From contig NZ_NMUM01000044.1 in the NCBI RefSeq assembly GCF_002812805.1, forward strand, positions 124,001 to 188,000: a DNA stretch of 64,000 bases, given 5' to 3'. The DNA is from Microbacterium lacus (GTDB taxonomy: Bacteria; Actinomycetota; Actinomycetes; Actinomycetales; Microbacteriaceae). The notes beneath the pieces were generated by a model. It had not been told where the DNA came from. It made no database searches and was given only the letters and a program-made list of their open reading frames with translations. Positions 9,963 through 18,090 of this stretch are shown here, piece after piece (within the stretch, counting starts at the first letter, position 1; each line of letters starts with the position of its first letter). The translations under genes were made by a program, and so were the position numbers.

Positions 9963-10359
9963 CTCGAACCTCGTCGTTGGCGTTTATGTCGAAGGCGCGC
10001 AGGAGGAGCCGTTCCACGTCGCTCACCGGCTCAGGAGGAAGATCCTTCATCTCGTCGCGGAGCCGGTCCAGCGCCTGTTCGATCAGTGGGCGGTGTTGGT
10101 CACGCCAGGCGCGGATCCCAGGATCGCGCAGGAGGCCGGACTCTGCGCTCCCCTCGTAGCCGAGCAGCAGCTCGGTGTCGATAACCGACGCCATGACACG
10201 CGCATCGATGTTTGGCGACGAGCGCAGGCTCGACAGGTGGGTGACGGCATCCGAGCCAGACACATCGATGCGGTAGCGCTGGATGTCGCCATACTCCGTC
10301 GTCTCGGTCTTGACGTGGGAGACCGTGATGGAGCGCCCGCCGATGATGATTTCTCGCAC
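9955..10359 (-). CDS. uncharacterised protein, middle gene of phosphoesterase operon
   Basis: 134 residues from GTG at 10359 (GAGGGGC upstream); the open frame extends to 10422 but overlaps the upstream gene. No family recognised. The start MREIIIGGRSITVSHVKTET suggests a beta-rich N-terminus, followed by a mostly helical C-terminal half. It ends 8 nt inside the phosphoesterase gene, which implies translational coupling, and starts 28 nt after the upstream gene. A joint role with the phosphoesterase is inferred from this layout only. Confidence 0.6.
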   Translation of the reverse strand: MREIIIGGRSITVSHVKTETTEYGDIQRYRIDVSGSDAVTHLSSLRSSPNIDARVMASVIDTELLLGYEGSAESGLLRDPGIRAWRDQHRPLIEQALDRLRDEMKDLPPEPVSDVERLLLRAFDINANDEVRGA

Positions 10360-10387
10360 GCGTGCCCCTCGATCCGAACTGGCCAAT

Positions 10388-10783
10388 CTACTCGGACTCG
10401 GTTCGGTTCGCCTCGGCCACAACGTCGACGCGTCCTGGCCGGACGATGTCGTCGTATCCGGGGACGAACGCTATCGTTCCGAGCCGGGTCCAGTAGCTGA
10501 TGAGCCATCGCTGGAGCAGGTCGCGTTGTTCGTGGCGTTCGAAGAGTGTCCGTCCGGGATCCTCGATCGCGGCATCCCAATCGTCGATCTCGAAGACCGC
10601 CTCGATGAGTTCGGCGCACGTCGGTCCGTTGCCACGTTCGTCCCACCAGGCCACCGTGAGCATGCCGGCGCGATTGGCAGTCGAGGTTCCGCCGGGCTCA
10701 TCGATCGTCCCAAGGAGGGCGCCGAGGTACGGGTCCTCAGCCGCAGTCGCGAATGCCTCGTAGTGGTCCTCGGCAACGCTCAT
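10388..10783 (-). CDS. uncharacterised protein, first gene of phosphoesterase operon
   Basis: 131 residues, ATG at 10783. Acidic with several tryptophans (VAWWDERGNG, DDWDAAIEDP); no signal peptide, no membrane segment, no family recognised. It begins a three-gene minus-strand unit ending with the metallophosphoesterase. A GTATGGC-type repeat lies 12 nt upstream of its start and matches the site in front of the XRE gene, so the XRE protein may regulate this operon. Confidence 0.6.
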   Translation of the reverse strand: MSVAEDHYEAFATAAEDPYLGALLGTIDEPGGTSTANRAGMLTVAWWDERGNGPTCAELIEAVFEIDDWDAAIEDPGRTLFERHEQRDLLQRWLISYWTRLGTIAFVPGYDDIVRPGRVDVVAEANRTESE

Positions 10784-10794
10784 AGAGGAAGGAT

Positions 10795-10817
10795 GCCATA
10801 CCGATTAGGCATACGAC
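10795..10817. promoter_or_regulatory. GTATGGC-type repeat (putative XRE operator), site 1
   Basis: Read on the minus strand, GTATG and GTATGGC flank CCTAATCG just upstream of the 10,783 start. The core CCTAATCGGTATGGC is identical to that at 18,055-18,069 in front of the XRE gene and nearly identical to 35,831-35,845. Three copies in promoter positions argue for a shared operator. Confidence 0.5.
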
Positions 10818-10832
10818 CTTCGTGAGCGTCTA

Positions 10833-11297
10833 CTAGCGACGCGCCGTGGTTGCTTCCCACTGGATGGTGAAAGTTCCGGCTGCGCGTGCGTCTGCCTCTG
10901 CTTCAAGCCGTAGTGCGTAGTCCCATGTCGGGTGCACCGCGCGCTGGTAGATCCTGATCCGCTCGGCGGTGACCTCATCCGTTCGCCGGACAAGCCCCAA
11001 CTGCTTGAGGCGCTTCAGCAGGGCGTGGATCGTGCTGGTCGACAGCCCCGTGGCTGTTGCGACGGAGGGCGTGGAGAACTTTCCGTCAGGGGACCGTGCG
11101 ATCTCGGCCATGAGCGCGAGCATGTGGTTGCTTCCGAAGGCAAGCTTCGAAAGCTCCTCGCTCTGTTCGCTCGGCACGGTCTCCACCGCCTCATTTTCGC
11201 ATGAGGCGCTCAGCGCAGCAGGAGCATCGCGGGGCGTGGTCCGACGGCGTGGCGCGTGTTGTGTATCTGACCTCCCCAGCGTAAATGTCACATTCAC
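10833..11297 (-). CDS. winged-helix transcriptional regulator, divergent from tnsA
   Basis: Up to 154 residues. The part from about residue 40 onward carries a winged HTH: FSTPSVATATGLSTSTIHAL then LLKRLKQLGLVRRTDE, similar to IclR/MarR-like or replication-control wHTHs. The C-terminal tail IYQRAVHPTWDYALRLEAEA is short. Start choice is uncertain: GTG at 11297 gives the longest form but lacks a ribosome-binding site, and GTGs at 11186 and 11177 would drop a low-complexity arginine-rich head. It diverges from the transposition operon, so it may control tnsABC-tniQ. Confidence 0.6.
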   Translation of the reverse strand: MNVTFTLGRSDTQHAPRRRTTPRDAPAALSASCENEAVETVPSEQSEELSKLAFGSNHMLALMAEIARSPDGKFSTPSVATATGLSTSTIHALLKRLKQLGLVRRTDEVTAERIRIYQRAVHPTWDYALRLEAEADARAAGTFTIQWEATTARR

Positions 11298-11436
11298 TGC
11301 TCGCAGCCATCGGCATGCGAGAGAGCTCCAACGCGAAGAACTCGACCCGCGTGTCGAACCTCAAGAACAGAAGAGACCTCCGTACGTTAACGAATCAAGA
11401 GTTATGACTCATTGTTCGCGACTCGTAGGAGTTGAC

Positions 11437-12159
11437 GTGCCAACATCGCCACCGCAGTACACGCTGCGACTCGACGGGAATGACCTCGAGCGGGGCAAAC
11501 TCGCGGATCTCGAGGCTCGACACGTCTTCGAGGCCGAGCCTCGGCGGACGTTCCGCTGGCATCGGGGACAGCGGCATTACCCAGGGCGCTACTGGTGCGC
11601 CACCACGGAAGGCTTCGTCGGGTACGAGAGTCGCCTCGAGCTCGCGGCGCTTCTCCTCGAGGACTTCGACCATCGGGCGGTTCGGATCGCATCGCAGCCG
11701 TTCGAGTTGATCGCCGATCGAAACGGTGTTGAGCGAAGCTACGTGCCCGACTACATGATCGAGCACGATGACCATCGCTTCACGGTGATCGAGGTCAAGC
11801 CGAAGCGCCGGCTGGAAGACCCGGAGATCGCGGGTGCACTCCGGTGGGCGGGCGACATTATCCAATCCCGCGGATGGGGATATCGGATCGCCACCGAGCC
11901 CGACCCAGCGCTGCTCTCCAACGTCCGGTTCCTTGCGGGGTATCGACGCCTCTGGCAGTTTCCCCGGCGCGACGTCGAGGTGGTCGAGGCGGCGATAAGC
12001 GAGGCGCCCACATTTGGCGCGGCCATGCGGAGCGCCGGGGCCGCCTTGGATGACATCCCCTATGCGCGAGCGGTCGTGCTCCACCTGCTCTGGCGCCGCT
12101 CGATTCTCTGCGACCTCACATCCGCCCTTGCCAACCACACCGCATTGGAGACGCCATGA
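11437..12159 (+). CDS. tnsA: TnsA-like transposon endonuclease
   Basis: 240 residues. GTG at 11437 is preceded by TAGGAG at a 6-nt spacing; upstream in-frame starts lack such a site. The TnsA nuclease pattern is visible: E in GYESRLELA, D in SYVPDYMIE and E/K in FTVIEVKPKRR, the restriction-endonuclease-fold E-D-(E)xK set. In Tn7-like elements TnsA cuts the 5' ends and works with TnsB, which gives cut-and-paste transposition rather than cointegrates. It overlaps tnsB by 4 nt and heads a four-gene operon. Confidence 0.87.
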   Translation: MPTSPPQYTLRLDGNDLERGKLADLEARHVFEAEPRRTFRWHRGQRHYPGRYWCATTEGFVGYESRLELAALLLEDFDHRAVRIASQPFELIADRNGVERSYVPDYMIEHDDHRFTVIEVKPKRRLEDPEIAGALRWAGDIIQSRGWGYRIATEPDPALLSNVRFLAGYRRLWQFPRRDVEVVEAAISEAPTFGAAMRSAGAALDDIPYARAVVLHLLWRRSILCDLTSALANHTALETP

Positions 12160-14273
12160 GCCACACCTTCGACATCCGCATCGGAAGCACCGTCTCGTTC
12201 GACGGCAGTCTCTGCACTGTCATCGAGATCGCCGGCGACGCCCTTGTCCTCGTCGACGGCGCGAAGAAGACCCGACGCGTGCGACTCGTCGAACTTCTGC
12301 GCGGCGCCACGGATGCGTTCGGGATACCGTCCGAGGAGGTTGCACTCACACCGCTCGCCCTGATCTGGGCGGACGCGACGGAAGAGCAACGCGACGAGGC
12401 AAGGCGGAAGGCGGCGCACGTCCGAGAGATGCGCACCGGGTTCGCGTCGGGGATGCCGACTCTTGCTCAACCGCACGAGCCGCGACCGGAGTACAACCCG
12501 AAGCTCACGACCATCCACGAGCGGCGTCGCGCCAAGGCCGCAGAGCTTGGCGTCAGCCCGAAGACGCTGAAGCGCTGGGACGATCGGTTCGACGAGGGCG
12601 AAGATCTCGCGCTGCTCGACTTCCGGAAGACGTCCTGGACGCCGGCGCTCTCCGGGCTCGATCCGCGCTGGGTCGACATGTGCCGACGTGTCGTTGAGGA
12701 GAACGTTCGCGGCGCGAAGCGCAGTGTCACGACCACCCTCGCCATCGTGTTGGCGAGGGTCAAGCGCGAGTACCCGGATGTCGAGGTGCGGATACCTTCC
12801 GAATCCAGCGCTCGTGACGCGGTCGCCGAGCTCACCCGCGGGAAGGGCACGTTCGGCGCCAGCATGCGGGCCCAGCGATCCATCGAAACGCGGCCGCCCG
12901 TGCCGTACGGACGATTGGTCGCGACGAGACCCGGTGAGTACGTCGTTCTCGACACGACGCCCCTCAACGTCTTCGGCGTCGCACCCGTTACCGGCAAGTG
13001 GATGCGCGCCGAGCTGACCGTCGCCCTCGACCTCTATGACAGATCCATCCTCGGCCTCCGTCTTGCACCCATCTCCACCAAGGCGGTCGACGTGGCGGGC
13101 GTGCTGATGGAGGCTCTCTCACCCCGCGAGATGCCGGCCGAGTGGGGCGACCGAGCAACCTGGCCGTTCCATGGCGTGCCGGAGAACATCGTCATCGACG
13201 TCGAGAACCTCAAGGCGCTGCGGTTCCGCCGTCCCGGCATCCTTCCGGACACGATCATCATCGATCACGGCAAGCCGTTCATGTCGATCCATGTCGCGAG
13301 CGTGTGCCAGCGGCTCGGGATCTCCATCCAGCCCGCACATGTCTACACCGGCACCGACAAGGCGTGGGTCGAACGCTGGTTCCGCACGATTGACGAGATG
13401 CTGCAGGAGCTGCCCGGCTACAAGGGCAAGGACATCGCCTCCCGAGGGGAGGCGCCGGAGAGCGAGGCGGTCTACACGATCCCTCAGCTCGAGCAGATCA
13501 TCCGTGAATGGATCGCCACGGTCTACCACCTCCGCCCGCACGGCGGACTCGTCGACTCGCAGCTGCCCGCAGCCAAGATGAGCCCTGCGCAGAAGTTCGA
13601 GCAGGGGATCGCGGTGGCCGGCCGCATCCGTGTTCCGTCGAACCCCAACCTGCTGCTCGAGATGCTCCCTGTCGTCAAGCGCAAGTTCAACCACTACGGC
13701 GTCGAGGTCGGCACGCTCCGCTACAACGGCGACATCGTGGGGAAGTACTACGACCGGTCGCGGGCGATGGCGAAGAGCAAGCGGAAGTGGCAGTTCTCGG
13801 TGAACCCTGACGACTTCTCGCAGATCTACTTCAACGACCCCGACGACAACACGTGGCACGTCTTGCGCTGGGAGCACGCACCGAAGGTGCCGGTGCCATT
13901 CAGCCTCGACGCGCTCGAGTACGCCAAGGGCATCGCGCTCGACCGGCGCAACGGCGTGAATGTGTCCGAGGCGCTCGGCGAACTCCTGGAGCGGTGGGGT
14001 GCCGGCCGCGCGAGCACGCCCGCGGAGAAGCGCATCAGCGCGCGACTTGCCGCGCAACTGGCCGAGACCGCGGACGGCCCGGACAGCCCGTTCTTCCCGC
14101 ACATCGCTAGGCAGATCGCGCAGCAGATGGCCGGACCGGACCTGAGCGACGAGCTGGGCATGCTCCCGCTCGCGCCGGCACTGGCGAGCGAGAATGACGA
14201 TCCACTCGCGCTCACCGCCGAGGTGCTTATCGAAGAAGATCTCGACGACATTGACCTCCTGGAGGACCTGTGA
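12156..14273 (+). CDS. tnsB: TnsB/TniA-like DDE transposase
   Basis: 705 residues, ATGA overlap with tnsA. N-terminal HTH AAELGVSPKTLKRWDDRF is followed by an rve-type integrase core. The DDE residues are visible: D in VVLDTTPLN (about 265), D in IIIDHGKP (about 369) and E in KAWVERWFR (about 405). A Mu-transposase C-terminal beta-barrel region follows (around residues 500-590) and an acidic tail ends the protein, as expected for contacts with TnsC. TnsB binds the transposon ends and cuts and joins the 3' ends. Confidence 0.92.
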   Translation: MSHTFDIRIGSTVSFDGSLCTVIEIAGDALVLVDGAKKTRRVRLVELLRGATDAFGIPSEEVALTPLALIWADATEEQRDEARRKAAHVREMRTGFASGMPTLAQPHEPRPEYNPKLTTIHERRRAKAAELGVSPKTLKRWDDRFDEGEDLALLDFRKTSWTPALSGLDPRWVDMCRRVVEENVRGAKRSVTTTLAIVLARVKREYPDVEVRIPSESSARDAVAELTRGKGTFGASMRAQRSIETRPPVPYGRLVATRPGEYVVLDTTPLNVFGVAPVTGKWMRAELTVALDLYDRSILGLRLAPISTKAVDVAGVLMEALSPREMPAEWGDRATWPFHGVPENIVIDVENLKALRFRRPGILPDTIIIDHGKPFMSIHVASVCQRLGISIQPAHVYTGTDKAWVERWFRTIDEMLQELPGYKGKDIASRGEAPESEAVYTIPQLEQIIREWIATVYHLRPHGGLVDSQLPAAKMSPAQKFEQGIAVAGRIRVPSNPNLLLEMLPVVKRKFNHYGVEVGTLRYNGDIVGKYYDRSRAMAKSKRKWQFSVNPDDFSQIYFNDPDDNTWHVLRWEHAPKVPVPFSLDALEYAKGIALDRRNGVNVSEALGELLERWGAGRASTPAEKRISARLAAQLAETADGPDSPFFPHIARQIAQQMAGPDLSDELGMLPLAPALASENDDPLALTAEVLIEEDLDDIDLLEDL

Positions 14274-15391
14274 TCCTTCCGCTCGAGCGTGACGAACTCC
14301 TCTCCCGCTGGGAGGGGTGGCGACACTTCGCTGAGGGGCCGGCGCTCGAGAAGCCCGAGCATCTGTCTGCGAAGCAGATCAAGAGGCTCGGGGAGGATGA
14401 TCGGGTCGCCTATGACTACCAGCGCGAGCGGTATCACGCGAACTTCCTCGTCACGACTCCTCAGGTCAAGCGGCTCAACGTGCGTTTGTGGGACCTTCTC
14501 GACGCAAACCAGCAGGGGCCTTCACGAGTCAAGGGGGCGGCGGTCATCGACTCGCCCCCAGGCCTGGGCAAGACCACTGCCGTGGACGCGTTCGGGCGAG
14601 CCTTTCATCGACGGCAGATCTTGAGGCACGGGCGTGACTTCGACGACGGGCAGACGCTCCACATCCCGGTCTGCCACGTTGCATTCAAGGGCCACACGAC
14701 CACGCGTGCGCTCAACGAGGCAATCCTGAACTTCTACAACCACCCCTCCGCCGACGCGGCGGAGACTCGGCATCTGCGAAACCGCAACCTTGCTACTCTC
14801 GCGGCGGAATCGGTCCGCCGTCACGGCACGCGGTTGATCATCGTCGACGACGTGCACTTCCTGAAGATCCACACGGACGAGGGAGTGGCGCTGGCGAACG
14901 AGCTGAAGTGGCTCGCCAACGAGTACCCCGCGACCTTCCTGTTCACCGGCGTCAACATGACCGACACGGGACTGCTCAGCGAGAGCAAGACCACCAAGAA
15001 GCTGGCAATGTCACAGATCGCGCGACGCTGGACCAGGCTCGCCCTTCCCCCGTTCGCGCACCCCGTTGATGAGCATCGAAAAGCCTGGCTCTCGCTCCTC
15101 GGCACGATCGAGACTCACCTCGTGCTTGCCAACGCAAAGCCCCGGATGCTGCGCGAACAGGCGGACTATCTCTACGAGCGCTCGACCGGCATGATCGGCT
15201 CGCTCTTCAAGCTGATCACCCTCGGGGCTGTGCATGCGATGCGGGACGGCATCGAAGAGCTGACTCGAGAGGTGCTCGACGAGATCGACATCGATGTCGC
15301 AGCCGAAGACGCTCGGGAGGTTGTCGCGAAAGAGCTCGAGGAGATGAAGCGTGCGGCGGCCAAGCGGAGCACGTCGCGGGCCATCGCATGA
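14270..15391 (+). CDS. tnsC: TnsC/TniB-like AAA+ transposition regulator
   Basis: 373 residues, GTG start inside a GTGA overlap with tnsB. Walker A DSPPGLGKTT lies near residue 97 and Walker B LIIVDDVHF near 190; FLFTGVNMTDTG fits sensor 1. TnsC links the target-site protein TniQ to the transposase in an ATP-dependent way. The C-terminus is rich in Glu, Lys and Ala. It overlaps tniQ by 4 nt. Confidence 0.92.
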   Translation: MILPLERDELLSRWEGWRHFAEGPALEKPEHLSAKQIKRLGEDDRVAYDYQRERYHANFLVTTPQVKRLNVRLWDLLDANQQGPSRVKGAAVIDSPPGLGKTTAVDAFGRAFHRRQILRHGRDFDDGQTLHIPVCHVAFKGHTTTRALNEAILNFYNHPSADAAETRHLRNRNLATLAAESVRRHGTRLIIVDDVHFLKIHTDEGVALANELKWLANEYPATFLFTGVNMTDTGLLSESKTTKKLAMSQIARRWTRLALPPFAHPVDEHRKAWLSLLGTIETHLVLANAKPRMLREQADYLYERSTGMIGSLFKLITLGAVHAMRDGIEELTREVLDEIDIDVAAEDAREVVAKELEEMKRAAAKRSTSRAIA

Positions 15392-17781
15392 GCCTTCGTC
15401 GCCTGCCGCACGTCGCCATGCCACTTCCAGATGAACCTCTCGATTCGTGGGTCGAGTTCATGGCCCACAGCTACGGGGCCACTGTCGGCGAGATGGCGCG
15501 AGCACTAGGACTGGTCGGTGGGAAAGGGATCCCTGCCGCGGGAGCGCAATCCTCACGGGCGTGGTCCACCGCGCTCGAACCGCAGCAACTCCGCAACCTC
15601 GAACTCACGACCGGGCGGTCGGGCGATGAGTATCGGGCGATGACGCGCACCACGTTCGCGGCGAACGCCATCCGCCTCACACCTCAGGGGCGCATCAGCG
15701 CGTCGTGCCCGGCCACTGGAGTCGCTGCTCGGTACTGCCCGGAGTGCCTCGCCGACTCGGGAGGTCGATGGCGCCTGTCTTGGCAGTTCCCGTTCGGGTT
15801 CGCCTGCCTCCGCCACAAGCGTCTCCTCGTCGACGCGTGCCCGGGATGCGGCCAGCCTCCGCGGCTCATCGGACATCCCCTCACGCTTGTTCCGGAGCCG
15901 GGACGCTGCCACAACCGACCAGCAACCGAATCGACCGTGTTGCGGGCGCGTTGCGGTGCGGACCTGACCTCGAGCGAGGAGTTCGTGGCGGCGCACTCCG
16001 AGACGCGCGAAGCGCAACGACTGATCTTGAGGGTCGTAGCCACCGGCATCGGCGAGTTCGGCATCTACGCAGACGGTCGACCGAGCACGATCCAGGTCCT
16101 GTCCGACATGCTGTTGCTGTCTCGCGCGGGACGACAGGCGCTCGTCGACGGAGAGCGATTCGAGTGGATGCCGGAAGGCCAGGCCGACGCGAGCCCGATC
16201 ACGTCCCACCGACGTACCGGAAAGGTGGAGCTGCGGCCAAGCACCGCCCGAGAGGTCGCGCTCGGAAACACCATCGCCTTCGAGGCGCTGCAGGCAGGCG
16301 AACGAATCACCGACCTGCTGCGCGGACGCGTGAGCATCCATACGGCACTCGACCACTACTCCCCACCCCTGCGAGACCACGTGAGTCGTGCGCTCGGCCG
16401 AACGAGACGCCCCACAGCGACCCTTCAGGCCGTGAAGGTGTGGGTGACCAACCCGGAAGTTCGCGCTGCGAAGCTCCCAGCGGTTCTCTGGCCCGAATGG
16501 ACCGCTCGGCTCGCACCACGGCGGCTCGACGCGGAGATCGCCGGCGGCGCTTTGGCGGCGGCGGTGGTCTTCGTTGGGACGCGACTCACTCACGGTTCAG
16601 CGATCAAGCTCCTCGATCAGGAGGCCAAGGGACGTCAGGTCAGCCACGTCATGCGCTCCTTTGGCCGCAATGCGCCCGAGGCCGACACGATCCGCGCGAT
16701 CGCGCGGATCGCTGCGTTCCTCGACGAGACGCCGACGCCGATCGACTTTGCACGCCGCCGGGCGATCGACTACTCCGGCATCCTGCCTCGCGACGAGTGG
16801 CGCGAGATCTGCCGAAGCAGGAACGTGCTGCCGGGTGGGGTTCGCCGTTGGCAGGTCGCTCGAGCACACCTCTACGTGCTGCTCAGCGGGAACAGGCTGG
16901 CGCGGGCTCCGTTCGCCGACGAGCCCGGGTTCCCTCCTTTCGCGGCGGTACGGGACCTTCGAGCCGGCATGCCAGCTGCCGTCGCGGCGGCACTCGACGC
17001 GGTTGGCGCTGACTTCCTGAGGCTGCAAGGCGTCGACGAGCCCGTCTCGTGGGTGCCGGAGCTGGGGGTTGTCGGGGTCTCAGACGAGGTCGCCAGCCCG
17101 AACGAAGGACGATGGCCGCAAGCCCGCCCCGCCCGGGCTGCGGTGAACTCGGTGCGTGCGGTCGCTGCATACTCCGCCGGGCGCTCGGTCAGCGAGATCG
17201 CGTTCGACCACGGTGTCGCCCGTCAGACTGTCGGTCGCGTGCTCGCGGCCGAGGAAGTGGAGACGCGCCGCGGTCGCAGAAGCACCGTGATCGACCCGGA
17301 GTGGCTACGGGAGCGGTACATCGTCGAGCGCCACACGATCCCCGAGATCGCGGCCGAGGTGGGGGTGACGATGACCACGATCAATCGCCACCTCGAGGCC
17401 GCCGGTATCCCGCGTCGTGCCCGCGGGAGCGCGAGCCGAGCGACTGCGATCCGCGTCGACCCGCGCGCCGGAGACTCGCCGCTCTTGCGCACGATCCTCG
17501 TCGGTCAGGATGCCACGCAGCGAGCAGAGCGGTTCCTCATCGTTGCCCGGCACGACACCATGACGGCAGCCGCTCGCGAGATCGGCGTGACCCTCAGCAT
17601 CCTGGCGAATCAGATGAAGCGCATTGGGTCGGATGCGGGTGGTGCGCTGATCACGCGAGCCCAGCGGGGACAGCCGCTCACCCTGACGGAACTGGGGGTC
17701 GAGGTGCGGCGCGAGCTGGCCGAGGCGTTCGGCGTCAGCGGAGCCGAAGGTCGGGAGCTTCTGGCGGAAGGATGTCCGTGA
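15388..17781 (+). CDS. tniQ: TniQ/TnsD-like target selector with C-terminal HTH domains
   Basis: 797 residues. N-terminal TniQ domain begins with LPMP-like LPDEPLDSW and contains the zinc-binding set YCPECL (about 117), ACLRHK (about 142) and CPGCG (about 152). The C-terminal 220 residues hold at least two HTH units: SVSEIAFDHGVARQTVGRVL (about 590-615) and TIPEIAAEVGVTMTTINRHL (about 650-670), plus a third LysR-like stretch at the end. TniQ proteins of this size recognise DNA targets directly, so the HTH array probably reads an attachment site. The last 47 nt overlap the convergent XRE gene. Confidence 0.9.
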   Translation: MSLRRLPHVAMPLPDEPLDSWVEFMAHSYGATVGEMARALGLVGGKGIPAAGAQSSRAWSTALEPQQLRNLELTTGRSGDEYRAMTRTTFAANAIRLTPQGRISASCPATGVAARYCPECLADSGGRWRLSWQFPFGFACLRHKRLLVDACPGCGQPPRLIGHPLTLVPEPGRCHNRPATESTVLRARCGADLTSSEEFVAAHSETREAQRLILRVVATGIGEFGIYADGRPSTIQVLSDMLLLSRAGRQALVDGERFEWMPEGQADASPITSHRRTGKVELRPSTAREVALGNTIAFEALQAGERITDLLRGRVSIHTALDHYSPPLRDHVSRALGRTRRPTATLQAVKVWVTNPEVRAAKLPAVLWPEWTARLAPRRLDAEIAGGALAAAVVFVGTRLTHGSAIKLLDQEAKGRQVSHVMRSFGRNAPEADTIRAIARIAAFLDETPTPIDFARRRAIDYSGILPRDEWREICRSRNVLPGGVRRWQVARAHLYVLLSGNRLARAPFADEPGFPPFAAVRDLRAGMPAAVAAALDAVGADFLRLQGVDEPVSWVPELGVVGVSDEVASPNEGRWPQARPARAAVNSVRAVAAYSAGRSVSEIAFDHGVARQTVGRVLAAEEVETRRGRRSTVIDPEWLRERYIVERHTIPEIAAEVGVTMTTINRHLEAAGIPRRARGSASRATAIRVDPRAGDSPLLRTILVGQDATQRAERFLIVARHDTMTAAAREIGVTLSILANQMKRIGSDAGGALITRAQRGQPLTLTELGVEVRRELAEAFGVSGAEGRELLAEGCP

Positions 17782-18019
17782 GCGCGACGCCCAGGGTCTG
17801 CGACATCGCGAGAAGGGTGCGGATCGTCGGATTCGCCGGCGTCCCCGGCTTCGACTCGCCCTTCTCGTACTTCTGGTACGTGTAGCGCGTTAACCCCGAG
17901 CGGTACGCGACGTCCTCTTGACTGAGCCCGCGCTCGTGTCGAAGTCGCTGAAGGTTCGTGGCGAGCTGCCCGGCGTAGTCGCTCCAGGCCGCATCCTCGG
18001 GTCTGGTCCGCTTCGCCAC
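17735..18019 (-). CDS. XRE-family HTH regulator
   Basis: 94 residues, GTG start at 18019. HTH_3 domain: LQRLRHERGLSQEDVAYRSG and LTRYTYQKYEKGESKP, followed by TIRTLLAMSQTLGVALTDIL, typical of single-domain Xre/Cro regulators. Its 3' end overlaps tniQ convergently by 47 nt. A GTATGGC repeat lies about 30 nt upstream, with similar repeats before the phosphoesterase operon and in the pseudogene at 35.8 kb, suggesting autoregulation. Its first 15 codons are duplicated at 35,750-35,802. Confidence 0.85.
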   Translation of the reverse strand: MAKRTRPEDAAWSDYAGQLATNLQRLRHERGLSQEDVAYRSGLTRYTYQKYEKGESKPGTPANPTIRTLLAMSQTLGVALTDILPPEAPDLRLR

Positions 18020-18046
18020 CGATCCAGCGTTCCCGCGAACGGGCGT

Positions 18047-18069
18047 CGGTATGGCCTAATCGGTATGGC
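18047..18069. promoter_or_regulatory. GTATGGC direct repeat (putative XRE operator), site 2
   Basis: Two GTATGGC units separated by CTAATCG lie in the 71-nt gap between the RES-domain gene and the XRE start. The same arrangement at two other places makes an operator for the XRE protein likely; binding is inferred. Confidence 0.5.
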
Positions 18070-18090
18070 AGACTCTCGCTGAACTGGCGC

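Larger units (their letters stand above)
11437..17781 (+). mobile_element. Tn7-like transposition module (tnsA-tnsB-tnsC-tniQ)
   Basis: Four genes in the same order as in Tn7-type elements, linked by 4-nt overlaps, all apparently intact. No Cas12k or Cascade genes occur in the window, so it is not a CRISPR-associated transposon as far as seen. No transposon ends could be assigned: 11,298-11,436 upstream of tnsA holds no clear repeated TnsB-type sites. In Tn7 the tnsA side lies next to one end and cargo follows the tns genes; by that logic the cargo would be 18-45 kb, but this is inference. Confidence 0.8.

Noticed and set aside
11437-17781. CRISPR-associated transposon
   Set aside because: No Cas12k, Cascade or repeat-spacer array was seen in the window; TniQ is the large HTH-bearing type.
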